From Catellatospora sichuanensis (GTDB lineage Bacteria; Actinomycetota; Actinomycetes; Mycobacteriales; Micromonosporaceae): a DNA stretch of 64,000 nucleotides. The notes under the pieces are model-generated. The model worked only from the letters and a program-made list of their open reading frames with translations. It was not told the DNA's origin and made no database searches. Positions 57,881-64,000 of this stretch are shown piece by piece. How positions within the stretch are numbered: the stretch's first letter is position 1; each line of letters starts with the position of its first letter. The stretch lies in assembly GCF_007483665.1 (NCBI RefSeq), contig NZ_VIQO01000013.1, positions 62,001 through 126,000 on the forward strand. The letters are read 5' to 3'. Both the position numbers and the translations under genes were made by a program.

Positions 57881-57939
57881 GACTTGCCGGGCAAGTGGGC
57901 GAAAGCGTGCCCAAGATACGCACATGTGCCCGGCAAGTC
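57881..57939. repeat. 59-bp inverted-repeat element (REP-like) after rarD
   Basis: Perfect 13-bp terminal repeats GACTTGCCGGGCA (57881-57893) and TGCCCGGCAAGTC (57927-57939) enclose 33 bp holding an inner stem (TGGGC/GCCCA). It may serve as the rarD terminator but has the size and nesting of a mobile palindromic element. Confidence 0.5.
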
Positions 57940-57976
57940 GGGCGATCTTGACCGCGCGCGGCGGCTGCCTGGTGGT

Positions 57977-57998
57977 GTTCATGTGGTGTTCATCCATG
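57977..57998 (+). promoter_or_regulatory. PHO box upstream of phoX
   Basis: Two directly repeated 11-bp units, GTTCATGTGGT (57977-57987) and GTTCATCCATG (57988-57998), fit the PhoP-binding direct repeats of Streptomyces (GTTCA-based 11-mers). An inverted GGATGAAC follows at 57999-58006. It lies 81 bp before the phoX start. It implies induction in phosphate limitation. Confidence 0.72.
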
Positions 57999-58078
57999 GG
58001 ATGAACGCGGCTCACTCGGCCTCCCTACGTTCCGGACGACGGCACTACCTGTCGACCCGACGTATGGAGGCAACTCCC

Positions 58079-60214
58079 ATGAACGAATCCCGCCGCCGGC
58101 TCCCCCTGCTCGGCGGGGACGGCCACAGCGGAGGCAGCAGGTCGTCCATGACCTGTCTGTACCGCTGCGGCAACGCCTGTGACCACCCGGCCCCGAACAC
58201 GTCGCCCAACGAGTACTTCGGTGACGTCGTGCAGGCCGAGGTGTCCCGGCGCGGCATGCTCAAGGCCGGTTCGGCCGGTGCCATCGCGCTCGGCTTCGCC
58301 GGTGCGGTGGCCGGTGCCACCGCCGCCACGCCGGCGTTCGCCGAGGGCGGCGAGGCGGGGGCGGCCGAGGAGTTCTCCGTGGACGCGCTGACCCGCACCG
58401 GGAAGCCGACCGCGCTGACCTTCTCGCCGATTCCCCCGAACACCCTGGACAACCTGGTGGTGCCCAACGGGTACGACCACAACGTGATCATCCGCTGGGG
58501 CGACGAGGTCGTGCCGGGCGCGGCCGGCTTCGACCCGGCGAAGCAGACCGCGGCCACCCAGTCCAAGCAGTTCGGCTACAACAACGACTTCGTCGCGGTG
58601 CTGCCGCTGGGCCGTGGCGGCGACCGCGCCCTGCTGGTCTGCAACCACGAGTACACCAACGAGGAGCTGATGTTCCCCGGCTTCGCCGGGCTCGACGCGC
58701 TCACCACCGACCAGATCCAGGCCACCATCGCCGCCCACGGCATGTCGGTCGTCGAGCTGGAGCGGGTCGGGCGCACCGGGCAGTGGGTCGTGGTCGGCAA
58801 GGGCAGGCGGCCGTACAACCGGCGCATCACCGGCCTGTCGACCGTTTTCGCGATGACCGGCCCGGCAGCGGGCTCGGCGCTGCTGAAGACCGCGACCGAC
58901 CCGACCGGCAAGAAGGTCATCGGCACGTTCAACAACTGCGCGGGCGGCGTCACCCCCTGGGGCACCGTGCTGTCCGGCGAGGAGAACTGGAACCAGTACT
59001 TCGTCGGCGGCGAGGGCGCGCCCGCGGAGAACAAGGCGTCGCTGGCCCGCTACGGCGTCTCCACCTCGGCCCGCTACCCCAGCGGCTCGCGCAAGTGGGA
59101 CCGGGTCGACGCCCGGTTCGACCTGACCGCCAACCCGAACGAGATCCACCGGCACGGCTGGATCGTCGAGGTCGACCCGTTCGACCCGGGCTCGACCCCG
59201 CGCAAGCACACCGCGCTGGGCCGGTTCAAGCACGAGGGCGCCAACGTCATCGTGGCCGACAGCGGGCACGTCGTGGCATACATGGGCGACGACGAGCGGC
59301 ACGACTACATCTACAAGTTCGTGTCGCACAAGAAGTTCGCCCGCGGCAACTCGTGGTGGGCCCGCAAGCAGAACATGTCCCTGCTGGAGTCCGGCGACCT
59401 GTACGTGGCGCAGCTCGGCTACACCAGCGCCGCCGAGATCGACGGCACCGGCAAGCTGCCCGCCGACGGCGCGTTCAACGGCACCGGTGTCTGGATCCCG
59501 CTGGTGAAGGACAACAAGCCGATGGTGCCGGGCTGGACCGTCGAGCAGATCCTGGTGCACACCCGGCTCGCGGCCGACCTGGTCAACCCGACCAAGATGG
59601 ACCGCCCCGAGGATGTCGAGCCGAATCCGGTCACCGGCAAGATCTACGCCGCGCTGACCAACAACACGGCTCGCGGCACCACCGGCGGGCGCAACGCGCC
59701 GGCCGACGAGGCCAACCCGCGCAACGGCAACAAGCACGGGCACGTCTTCGAGATCACCGAGGACGGCGGGAACCACACGGGTACCACGTTCACCTGGGCG
59801 GTTCCGATCGTCTGCGGCGACCCGGCGGACCCGTCGACCTACTTCATGGGGTACGACAAGACGAAGGTCTCGCCGATCTCCTGCCCGGACAACCTGGCGT
59901 TCGACGGCGCGGGCAACCTGTGGATCTCCACAGACGGCAACGCGCTGCTCTCCAACGACGGCCTCTTCGCGACCGCGCTGAGCGGCCCCGAGGCCGGGCA
60001 CCTCAAGCAGTTCCTCACCGTGCCCCGCGGGGCCGAGGCCTGCGGCCCGTTCATCAGCGTGGACAACAAGACGGTGTTCGTCGCCCCGCAGCACCCGGGC
60101 GAGATCAGCGGCGCGTCCATCGAGAAGCCGGCCAGCACCTGGCCCGACGGCGACTACGCCAAGCCGGGCATCGTCGGCGTGTGGCGGCTCGACGGCCGCC
60201 CCGTCGGCAGCTGA
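58079..60214 (+). CDS. phoX: PhoX family alkaline phosphatase (DUF839), Tat-exported
   Basis: 711-residue secreted phosphatase releasing phosphate from organic esters; PhoX enzymes use calcium and iron. The Tat signal is SRRGMLKAGSAGAIALGFAG (about residues 56-75) with cleavage near PAFAEGG. Unusually, a ~55-residue stretch precedes the twin arginines, including CLYRCGNACDHP. The mature protein has family segments NPNEIHRHGWIVEVDPFDP, SGEENWNQYF, CPDNLAFDGAGNLWISTDGN and CGPFISVDNKTVFVAPQHPG. ATG 58079 follows GGAGG. The upstream PHO box fits regulation by PhoR-PhoP. A UUCG-loop terminator follows. Confidence 0.93.
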   Translation: MNESRRRLPLLGGDGHSGGSRSSMTCLYRCGNACDHPAPNTSPNEYFGDVVQAEVSRRGMLKAGSAGAIALGFAGAVAGATAATPAFAEGGEAGAAEEFSVDALTRTGKPTALTFSPIPPNTLDNLVVPNGYDHNVIIRWGDEVVPGAAGFDPAKQTAATQSKQFGYNNDFVAVLPLGRGGDRALLVCNHEYTNEELMFPGFAGLDALTTDQIQATIAAHGMSVVELERVGRTGQWVVVGKGRRPYNRRITGLSTVFAMTGPAAGSALLKTATDPTGKKVIGTFNNCAGGVTPWGTVLSGEENWNQYFVGGEGAPAENKASLARYGVSTSARYPSGSRKWDRVDARFDLTANPNEIHRHGWIVEVDPFDPGSTPRKHTALGRFKHEGANVIVADSGHVVAYMGDDERHDYIYKFVSHKKFARGNSWWARKQNMSLLESGDLYVAQLGYTSAAEIDGTGKLPADGAFNGTGVWIPLVKDNKPMVPGWTVEQILVHTRLAADLVNPTKMDRPEDVEPNPVTGKIYAALTNNTARGTTGGRNAPADEANPRNGNKHGHVFEITEDGGNHTGTTFTWAVPIVCGDPADPSTYFMGYDKTKVSPISCPDNLAFDGAGNLWISTDGNALLSNDGLFATALSGPEAGHLKQFLTVPRGAEACGPFISVDNKTVFVAPQHPGEISGASIEKPASTWPDGDYAKPGIVGVWRLDGRPVGS

Positions 60215-60228
60215 CCCACCTGCACCAG

Positions 60229-60260
60229 CGGCGCCTGCGGCCTTCGGGCCGCAGGCGCCG
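60229..60260 (+). terminator. Terminator hairpin with UUCG loop after phoX
   Basis: Perfect 14-bp stem CGGCGCCTGCGGCC (60229-60242) and GGCCGCAGGCGCCG (60247-60260) closed by TTCG, 14 nt past the stop. Confidence 0.88.
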
Positions 60261-60281
60261 TTCCTGTCTACGCTGGCCGGT

Positions 60282-60665
60282 ATGACCGAGAACACGCCCC
60301 GGCTGGAGCTGTCCGGCATCGTGCTGGACTCACCCGATGCGCAGGCCCTGGCCGCCTTCTACGAGCGGCTGCTCGGCTGGTCCCGGGAGCAGGACGAACC
60401 CGACTGGGTCAAGCTGCGCGGGCCCGGCGGCGGGCCCGGCCTGTCGTTCCAGACCGAGTCGGCGTACGTCCGCCCGGTGTGGCCCGCCGGCCCCGGCGAG
60501 CCGCAGATGATGGTCCACCTCGACATCGCCGTCGACGACCTGGCGACCTCCGGGGCGCACGCGGTGGCCGCGGGCGCCACGCTCGCCGACTTCCAGCCGC
60601 AGGACGACGTCCGGGTCTACCTCGACCCGGACGGGCACCCGTTCTGCCTCTTCCTGGCCGATTGA
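60282..60665 (+). CDS. VOC family (glyoxalase/bleomycin resistance-like) protein
   Basis: 127-residue protein of two beta-alpha-beta-beta-beta repeats. The N-terminal repeat is LELSGIVLDSPDAQALAAFY then ERLLGWSREQDEPDWVKLRG. The C-terminal one starts MMVHLDIAVDDL and ends VRVYLDPDGHPFCLFLAD. Metal-ligand-like positions are present (His in MVHLD, His in DGHPF) but the glyoxalase pattern is incomplete, so the enzyme activity is unknown. ATG 60282 is preceded by TACGCT (60269-60274) and 7 nt, suggesting a leaderless transcript that begins just after the phoX terminator. Confidence 0.82.
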   Translation: MTENTPRLELSGIVLDSPDAQALAAFYERLLGWSREQDEPDWVKLRGPGGGPGLSFQTESAYVRPVWPAGPGEPQMMVHLDIAVDDLATSGAHAVAAGATLADFQPQDDVRVYLDPDGHPFCLFLAD

Positions 60666-60772
60666 GGAGGGCTGCCGACCGGCACGGCCCCGGCTGCCGC
60701 CTGCCACGCGGACGGCCGGGGAACCGGCGCCTCCCGCCGGTCGCGTGAACGAGCGGACGGCCGCCGGGTGGG

Positions 60773-61582
60773 TCAGGCCGCGGCGGCGCCCGGAGCGGCC
60801 GCCAGCGGAGCGTTGAGGGCCGATTGGAGCGCTCGGGCCGTGGCGTGCAGCCGTTCCCGGATCACCGGCGCCTGCTTCACGAGGTCCACCGCCGGCAACG
60901 CGCAGGCGACCACGTAGCGCTGGCCAAGGTCGCCGGCGGTCTGCACGGAGACCGAGGCGCAGGCCACGCCCTGCCGGAACTGCCCGATCTCGACCTGCAT
61001 GCCGCGGCGCATCCCCGCCGCGATGTCGGCGTCGAGCGCGGTGTGCGAGCGCAGCGTGGCCTGGGTGAACGCCCGCATGCCGTGCTCCTTGAGGTAGCGC
61101 TCGCGCTGCACCTGGTCGAGCGTGGCCAGCAGGTTCTTACCGAGGGCGGTCGCGTGCGCGCCCTCGTCGAACCCGGGCACCAGGTCCTCGACGTGCGGGG
61201 AGCGGAAGCCCTCGGCCACCGCGGTGATCGCGATCCGGCCGTCGACGAAGCTGCCCAGGTAGTGGCTGTAACCGATCTCGGCGCTGGCCCGGCGCAGCAC
61301 CGAACCGACCTCGGCCGGCCCGCGCATCGCGCTGACCAGTTCACGGAAGCGGTCGGCCACCGCCAGCCCCAGCGTGTACGCCCCGTCGGCGCGGCGCATC
61401 ACGTACCCCTGGTGGGCCAGCGTGCGCAACATCCGGTACGCGGCGGCGATGGTGATGTCGCACCGGCGGGCGATCTGCTTGGGGGACAGCCCCGCGGGCG
61501 ATTCGCCCACGACCTCCAGCACCCGCAGCGCGCGCGCCACGCTGCTGACCATGTCCGATGGCGGAACCGCTGAATCTCGCAC
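60773..61582 (-). CDS. IclR family transcriptional regulator
   Basis: 269-residue regulator. The N-terminal winged helix is visible as SSVARALRVLEVVGESPAGL, then KQIARRCDITIAAAYRMLRT and LAHQGYVMRRADGAYTLGLA. The C-terminal effector-binding domain covers about residues 90-255 (YSHYLGSFVDGRIAITAVAE, FDEGAHATALGKNLLATLDQ). The GTG start at 61582 has GGAGG 5 nt upstream. An ATG 12 nt earlier (61594) is in frame, but that reading overlaps the ribosome binding site. Ligand and target are unknown; no catabolic operon adjoins it. The 313-bp space upstream (61583-61895) holds a C-rich tract and the 67-bp palindrome at 61762-61828. Confidence 0.87.
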   Translation of the reverse strand: MRDSAVPPSDMVSSVARALRVLEVVGESPAGLSPKQIARRCDITIAAAYRMLRTLAHQGYVMRRADGAYTLGLAVADRFRELVSAMRGPAEVGSVLRRASAEIGYSHYLGSFVDGRIAITAVAEGFRSPHVEDLVPGFDEGAHATALGKNLLATLDQVQRERYLKEHGMRAFTQATLRSHTALDADIAAGMRRGMQVEIGQFRQGVACASVSVQTAGDLGQRYVVACALPAVDLVKQAPVIRERLHATARALQSALNAPLAAAPGAAAA

Positions 61583-61761
61583 CGTCACCTCCATGCAGTC
61601 GCACCTACGATATGCAAATGCACGCCCGGCGTGAAGAGTCCCGACGTAACGAAATCCCTCGATCCATTCCGGACGGTCCCGACCACCGCCCGCCAGCACC
61701 TCCACTCACCCCGCACCCCCCCCACCAACCACCGGGCGACCCGCGCGCAACCCCCGCTCTG

Positions 61762-61828
61762 CATAGACGCTGGCCTATGACATCGATTATCCGTAGATCG
61801 AAGTCGATGTCATAGGCCAGCGTCTATG
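61762..61828. repeat. 67-bp element with 25-bp perfect inverted repeats
   Basis: Arms CATAGACGCTGGCCTATGAC plus ATCGA (61762-61786) and the exact reverse complement (61804-61828) enclose a 17-bp loop. Base composition is far more AT-rich than the surroundings. No T-tract lies on the transcript side, and the length exceeds a normal terminator. A mobile palindromic or hairpin element is likely; terminator use for the polyprenyl synthase gene is possible. Confidence 0.6.
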
Positions 61829-61895
61829 AAAAAGCGCGGCGGGCAGACCCGGTCGCGGTGTGCGGCCGGGTCGCGGTGTGCAAGGCGGTGGCGGG

Positions 61896-62945
61896 TCAGG
61901 CGATGCGGTCGGCGATGACGTCGCAGAGGGACTCGAGCGCGTCCCGGGCCGCGTTGCGGGGCAGGCCCTGCAGCTGGGCACGGGCCTGCTCGGCGTACCC
62001 GCGCACGGTCTCCCGGGCGCGCTTGAGCGCCACGCTGTCCCGCAGCAGCTCCAGCGCCTCGGCGTGCAGCGCGTCGTCGGTGACGGGGCCGTCGGCCAGG
62101 ATCCGGCGCAGCCGGACCGCGGCCGGGTCACTGTCCTCGGAGGCCAGCGCGTACAGCACGGGCAGGGTGGGCACGCCCTCGCGCAGGTCGGTGCCGGGGG
62201 TCTTGCCGGAGTCGGTGGAGTCGCTGGAGATGTCGAGCAGGTCGTCGGAGAGCTGGAAGGCCAGCCCCAGCGTCTCGCAGTACGTGGTGAGGGCCGCGGT
62301 GGTCGCCGGGGACGCACCCGAGAACATGCCGCCGAAGGTGCCGCAGGTCGCCATCAGCGACGCGGTCTTGCCGTCGAGCACCTTGAGGTAGTGCTCGACC
62401 GGGTCGGCGTCGCGCGGGCCCACGGTCTCCGCGATCTGGCCGTGCACCAGCTGGGCGAACGTCTGCGCCTGGATGCGCACCGCGTCGGGGCCGAGGCCCG
62501 CGGCGAGCTCGGCGGCCCGGGAGAAGAGGAAGTCACCGACGAGGATGGCCAGCGAGTTGCCCCAGCGGGCGTTGGCGCTGGGGGTGCCCCGGCGTACGAG
62601 CGCCTCGTCCATGACGTCGTCGTGGTACAGCGTGGCGACGTGGGTCAGTTCCAGCACCGCCGCGGCGTCGATCAGCTCGGGCGCGTCGGGGTCGCCGAAG
62701 TGCGCGCAGACCGCGACCAGCATCGGCCGGAACCGCTTGCCACCGGCCTCCAGCAGGTGCTTGGCGGCCTCGGTCACGAAGGGGTCGGCGGACTCGACGC
62801 ACTCGCGCAGGCGGTCCTCCACCAACGCCAGGTTCGCCATCACCGAGGCCTCCAGGGCCGGGTCATCGAACCGGGCTCCGGTGCTCCGGGCAGTACGACC
62901 GTTCACGCTGCTCACCACGTCCTCACGATGCCACATGGCCGTCAC
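61896..62945 (-). CDS. Polyprenyl (heptaprenyl/nonaprenyl-type) diphosphate synthase
   Basis: Trans-isoprenyl diphosphate synthase that adds isopentenyl diphosphate units to make the menaquinone side-chain precursor (GrcC-type); the chain length is not readable. The first Asp-rich motif is YHDDVMDEALVRRG, the second FQLSDDLLDISSD, with GGKRFRPML for the pyrophosphate site. Full reading is 349 aa from GTG 62945. The start is ambiguous: ATG 62936 and GTG 62915 (after GTGAGG, 5 nt) are alternatives, and the first may be too long. It is downstream of nuoN, consistent with a quinone-linked neighbourhood. Its promoter region overlaps the nuoN terminator. Confidence 0.88.
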   Translation of the reverse strand: MTAMWHREDVVSSVNGRTARSTGARFDDPALEASVMANLALVEDRLRECVESADPFVTEAAKHLLEAGGKRFRPMLVAVCAHFGDPDAPELIDAAAVLELTHVATLYHDDVMDEALVRRGTPSANARWGNSLAILVGDFLFSRAAELAAGLGPDAVRIQAQTFAQLVHGQIAETVGPRDADPVEHYLKVLDGKTASLMATCGTFGGMFSGASPATTAALTTYCETLGLAFQLSDDLLDISSDSTDSGKTPGTDLREGVPTLPVLYALASEDSDPAAVRLRRILADGPVTDDALHAEALELLRDSVALKRARETVRGYAEQARAQLQGLPRNAARDALESLCDVIADRIA

Positions 62946-62949
62946 ATGA

Positions 62950-62997
62950 TCGAAGCTCCCCCCATGCCCAGCGGACCGGTCGTGGGGGGAGCTTCGA
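62950..62997 (-). terminator. nuoN: Terminator hairpin after nuoN
   Basis: Perfect 15-bp stem TCGAAGCTCCCCCCA (62950-62964) and TGGGGGGAGCTTCGA (62983-62997) around an 18-nt loop, 11 nt past the nuoN stop and abutting the start of the polyprenyl synthase gene. Confidence 0.82.
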
Positions 62998-63008
62998 ATT
63001 TACGACTA

Positions 63009-64000
63009 CTACCGGATGAAGTTGGACACGTTGGCCGTCAGGTCGAGCAGCGGGCTCGGCCAGACCCCCAGCACCAGCGTGACCAGCACACCGATCATGA
63101 GGGCGGTCGAGGTCAGCGCACCGGGGATCGAGACGCTCGGCGTCGTCTCACCGGGCTCGTTCAGCCACATCAGCACCACGACCCGGATGTACGGGAAGGC
63201 CAGGATGATGCTGCTGAGCACGCCGAAGAGCACCAGCCAGGTCTGGTCACCGGCGATACCGGCCCCGAACACCGCGAACTTCGCCACGAAACCGCTGGTG
63301 AGCGGGATGCCCGCGAAGGCCAGCAGCAGGAAGCTGAAGACGCCGGCGAACAGCGGCGACCGCTTGCCCAGGCCCGCCCAGCGGGACAGGTGGGTGGCCT
63401 CCCCGTCGGCGTCGCGGACCAGCGTGAGCATGCCGAAGGCCGCGATCACGAGGAAGCCGTACGCCACGAGGTAGAACAACATGCTGCTCAGGCCCTCCTT
63501 GCCGCCGCCGAGCACACCGATCAGCAGGTAGCCGGCGTTGGCGATCGACGAGTAGGCCAGCAGCCGCTTGAGGTCGGTCTGGGTGACCGCGAGGATCGCG
63601 CCGATCAGCATGGTCAGTACCGCGATGACACCCAGCACCGGCGTGAACTCCCAGCCGAGCCCGTCGAACCCGACGTAGAGCACCCGGGCCAGCGCGCCGA
63701 ACGCGGCGACCTTGGTGCAGGCCGCCATGAACGCGGTGATCGGGGTCGGCGCGCCCTGGTAGACGTCGGGCGTCCAGACGTGGAACGGTGCCGCGGCGGC
63801 CTTGAACAGCAGACCGATGGACAGCATCGCGAGGCCGATGAACAGCAGGATCGGGCTGTTCGCCGAGCCGGTCACCGACTCGTGGATCGTCCGGAAGTCG
63901 ACCGCGCCGGCGAAGCCGTAGACCATCGCCAGGCCGAACAGGAAGAACGCCGAAGCGTACGCGCCGAGCAGGAAGTACTTGAGCGCGGCTTCCTGCGACA
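63009..64000 (-). CDS. nuoN: NADH-quinone oxidoreductase subunit N (partial, N-terminus off window)
   Basis: Antiporter-like membrane subunit of respiratory complex I. Only the last ~330 codons are present; the gene enters from the right edge. The sequence SQEAALKYFLLGAYASAFFL and the conserved KAAAAPFHVWTPDVYQGAPT (with the Lys in the membrane) are typical of NuoN/Nqo14. Further helices (ACTKVAAFGALARVLYVGFD, DLKRLLAYSSIANAGYLLIG) carry the proton-path Lys residues. It is the last gene of the nuo operon and ends before a terminator hairpin. Confidence 0.97.
   Translation of the reverse strand, partial: SQEAALKYFLLGAYASAFFLFGLAMVYGFAGAVDFRTIHESVTGSANSPILLFIGLAMLSIGLLFKAAAAPFHVWTPDVYQGAPTPITAFMAACTKVAAFGALARVLYVGFDGLGWEFTPVLGVIAVLTMLIGAILAVTQTDLKRLLAYSSIANAGYLLIGVLGGGKEGLSSMLFYLVAYGFLVIAAFGMLTLVRDADGEATHLSRWAGLGKRSPLFAGVFSFLLLAFAGIPLTSGFVAKFAVFGAGIAGDQTWLVLFGVLSSIILAFPYIRVVVLMWLNEPGETTPSVSIPGALTSTALMIGVLVTLVLGVWPSPLLDLTANVSNFIR

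Noticed and set aside
1-64000. tRNA, rRNA, CRISPR array, insertion sequence or integrase
   Set aside because: I looked for cloverleaf ends, repeated spacer-like units and transposase motifs in the gaps and saw none; a tRNAscan or IS search was not available.

Overview
The window is high-GC actinobacterial DNA, most likely from a member of the Micromonosporaceae (Micromonospora, Catellatospora or Actinoplanes type). This rests on the strong GC bias, frequent GTG starts, the MFS-thymidylate kinase fusion, a bldG/anti-sigma pair, a Tad pilus locus beside a 6C RNA, and ESX-type secretion genes. The genus is not determined. I saw no tRNA, rRNA, CRISPR array, insertion sequence or prophage.

Left part (1-32.9 kb). 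This is a conserved housekeeping block whose gene order resembles the topA-hppA-bldG-acs region of Streptomyces and the Rv3644c-Rv3670 region of Mycobacterium. On the minus strand are holB (partial), the MFS-tmk fusion, a TetR regulator and topA. An accessory insert (6.9-17.8 kb) follows: a lipoprotein, a TrmB/LuxR-type regulator, a large secreted subtilase, a divergent SARP/NB-ARC/TPR regulator, a VanX-like dipeptidase, and a lipoprotein coupled to an unknown gene. Then come hppA, an RsbW-like anti-sigma factor with its antagonist bldG, a divergent MrfA-like helicase, and the Tad/Flp pilus operon (tadZ, a 21-codon mini-ORF, tadA, a tadB-tadC fusion, DUF4244 pilin, two TadE-like genes). The 6C small RNA, a HAD phosphatase, a degenerate Fic-like gene and acs complete the block.

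Middle part (33-44.6 kb). This is the least ordinary region. A tandemly duplicated module pairs a TrmB/LuxR-type regulator with a small secreted cysteine-containing protein. One copy is reduced to its DNA-binding domain, one is intact, and one is a deletion-scarred chimera followed by an intact secreted-protein gene. Both regulator promoters carry the same dyad, TTGCA-N6-TGCAA. Next come two tandem secreted M6 zinc metalloproteases. They share a leader dyad, GTGAAG-N6-CTTCAC, and a 369-bp stretch of complete identity that suggests gene conversion. A secreted vanadium-haloperoxidase-type protein with an elaborate set of promoter repeats closes the region.

Right part (44.7-64 kb). It holds a C45 acyltransferase-like hydrolase, nhaA, an epoxide-hydrolase-like gene, and an ESX/type VII locus (a 123-codon unknown gene, an SseB-like protein with tandem repeats, mycosin, two WXG100 proteins, EccB, divergent EccE) that lacks EccC and EccD here. 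After it come a holin-IV-like membrane protein, rarD, a Tat-exported PhoX phosphatase preceded by a PHO box, a VOC protein, an IclR regulator, a polyprenyl diphosphate synthase and nuoN (partial). Several genes appear to be leaderless, with a TANNNT -10 box 6-8 nt before the start codon. Palindromic REP-like elements lie between genes, and one doublet lies inside the helicase gene.
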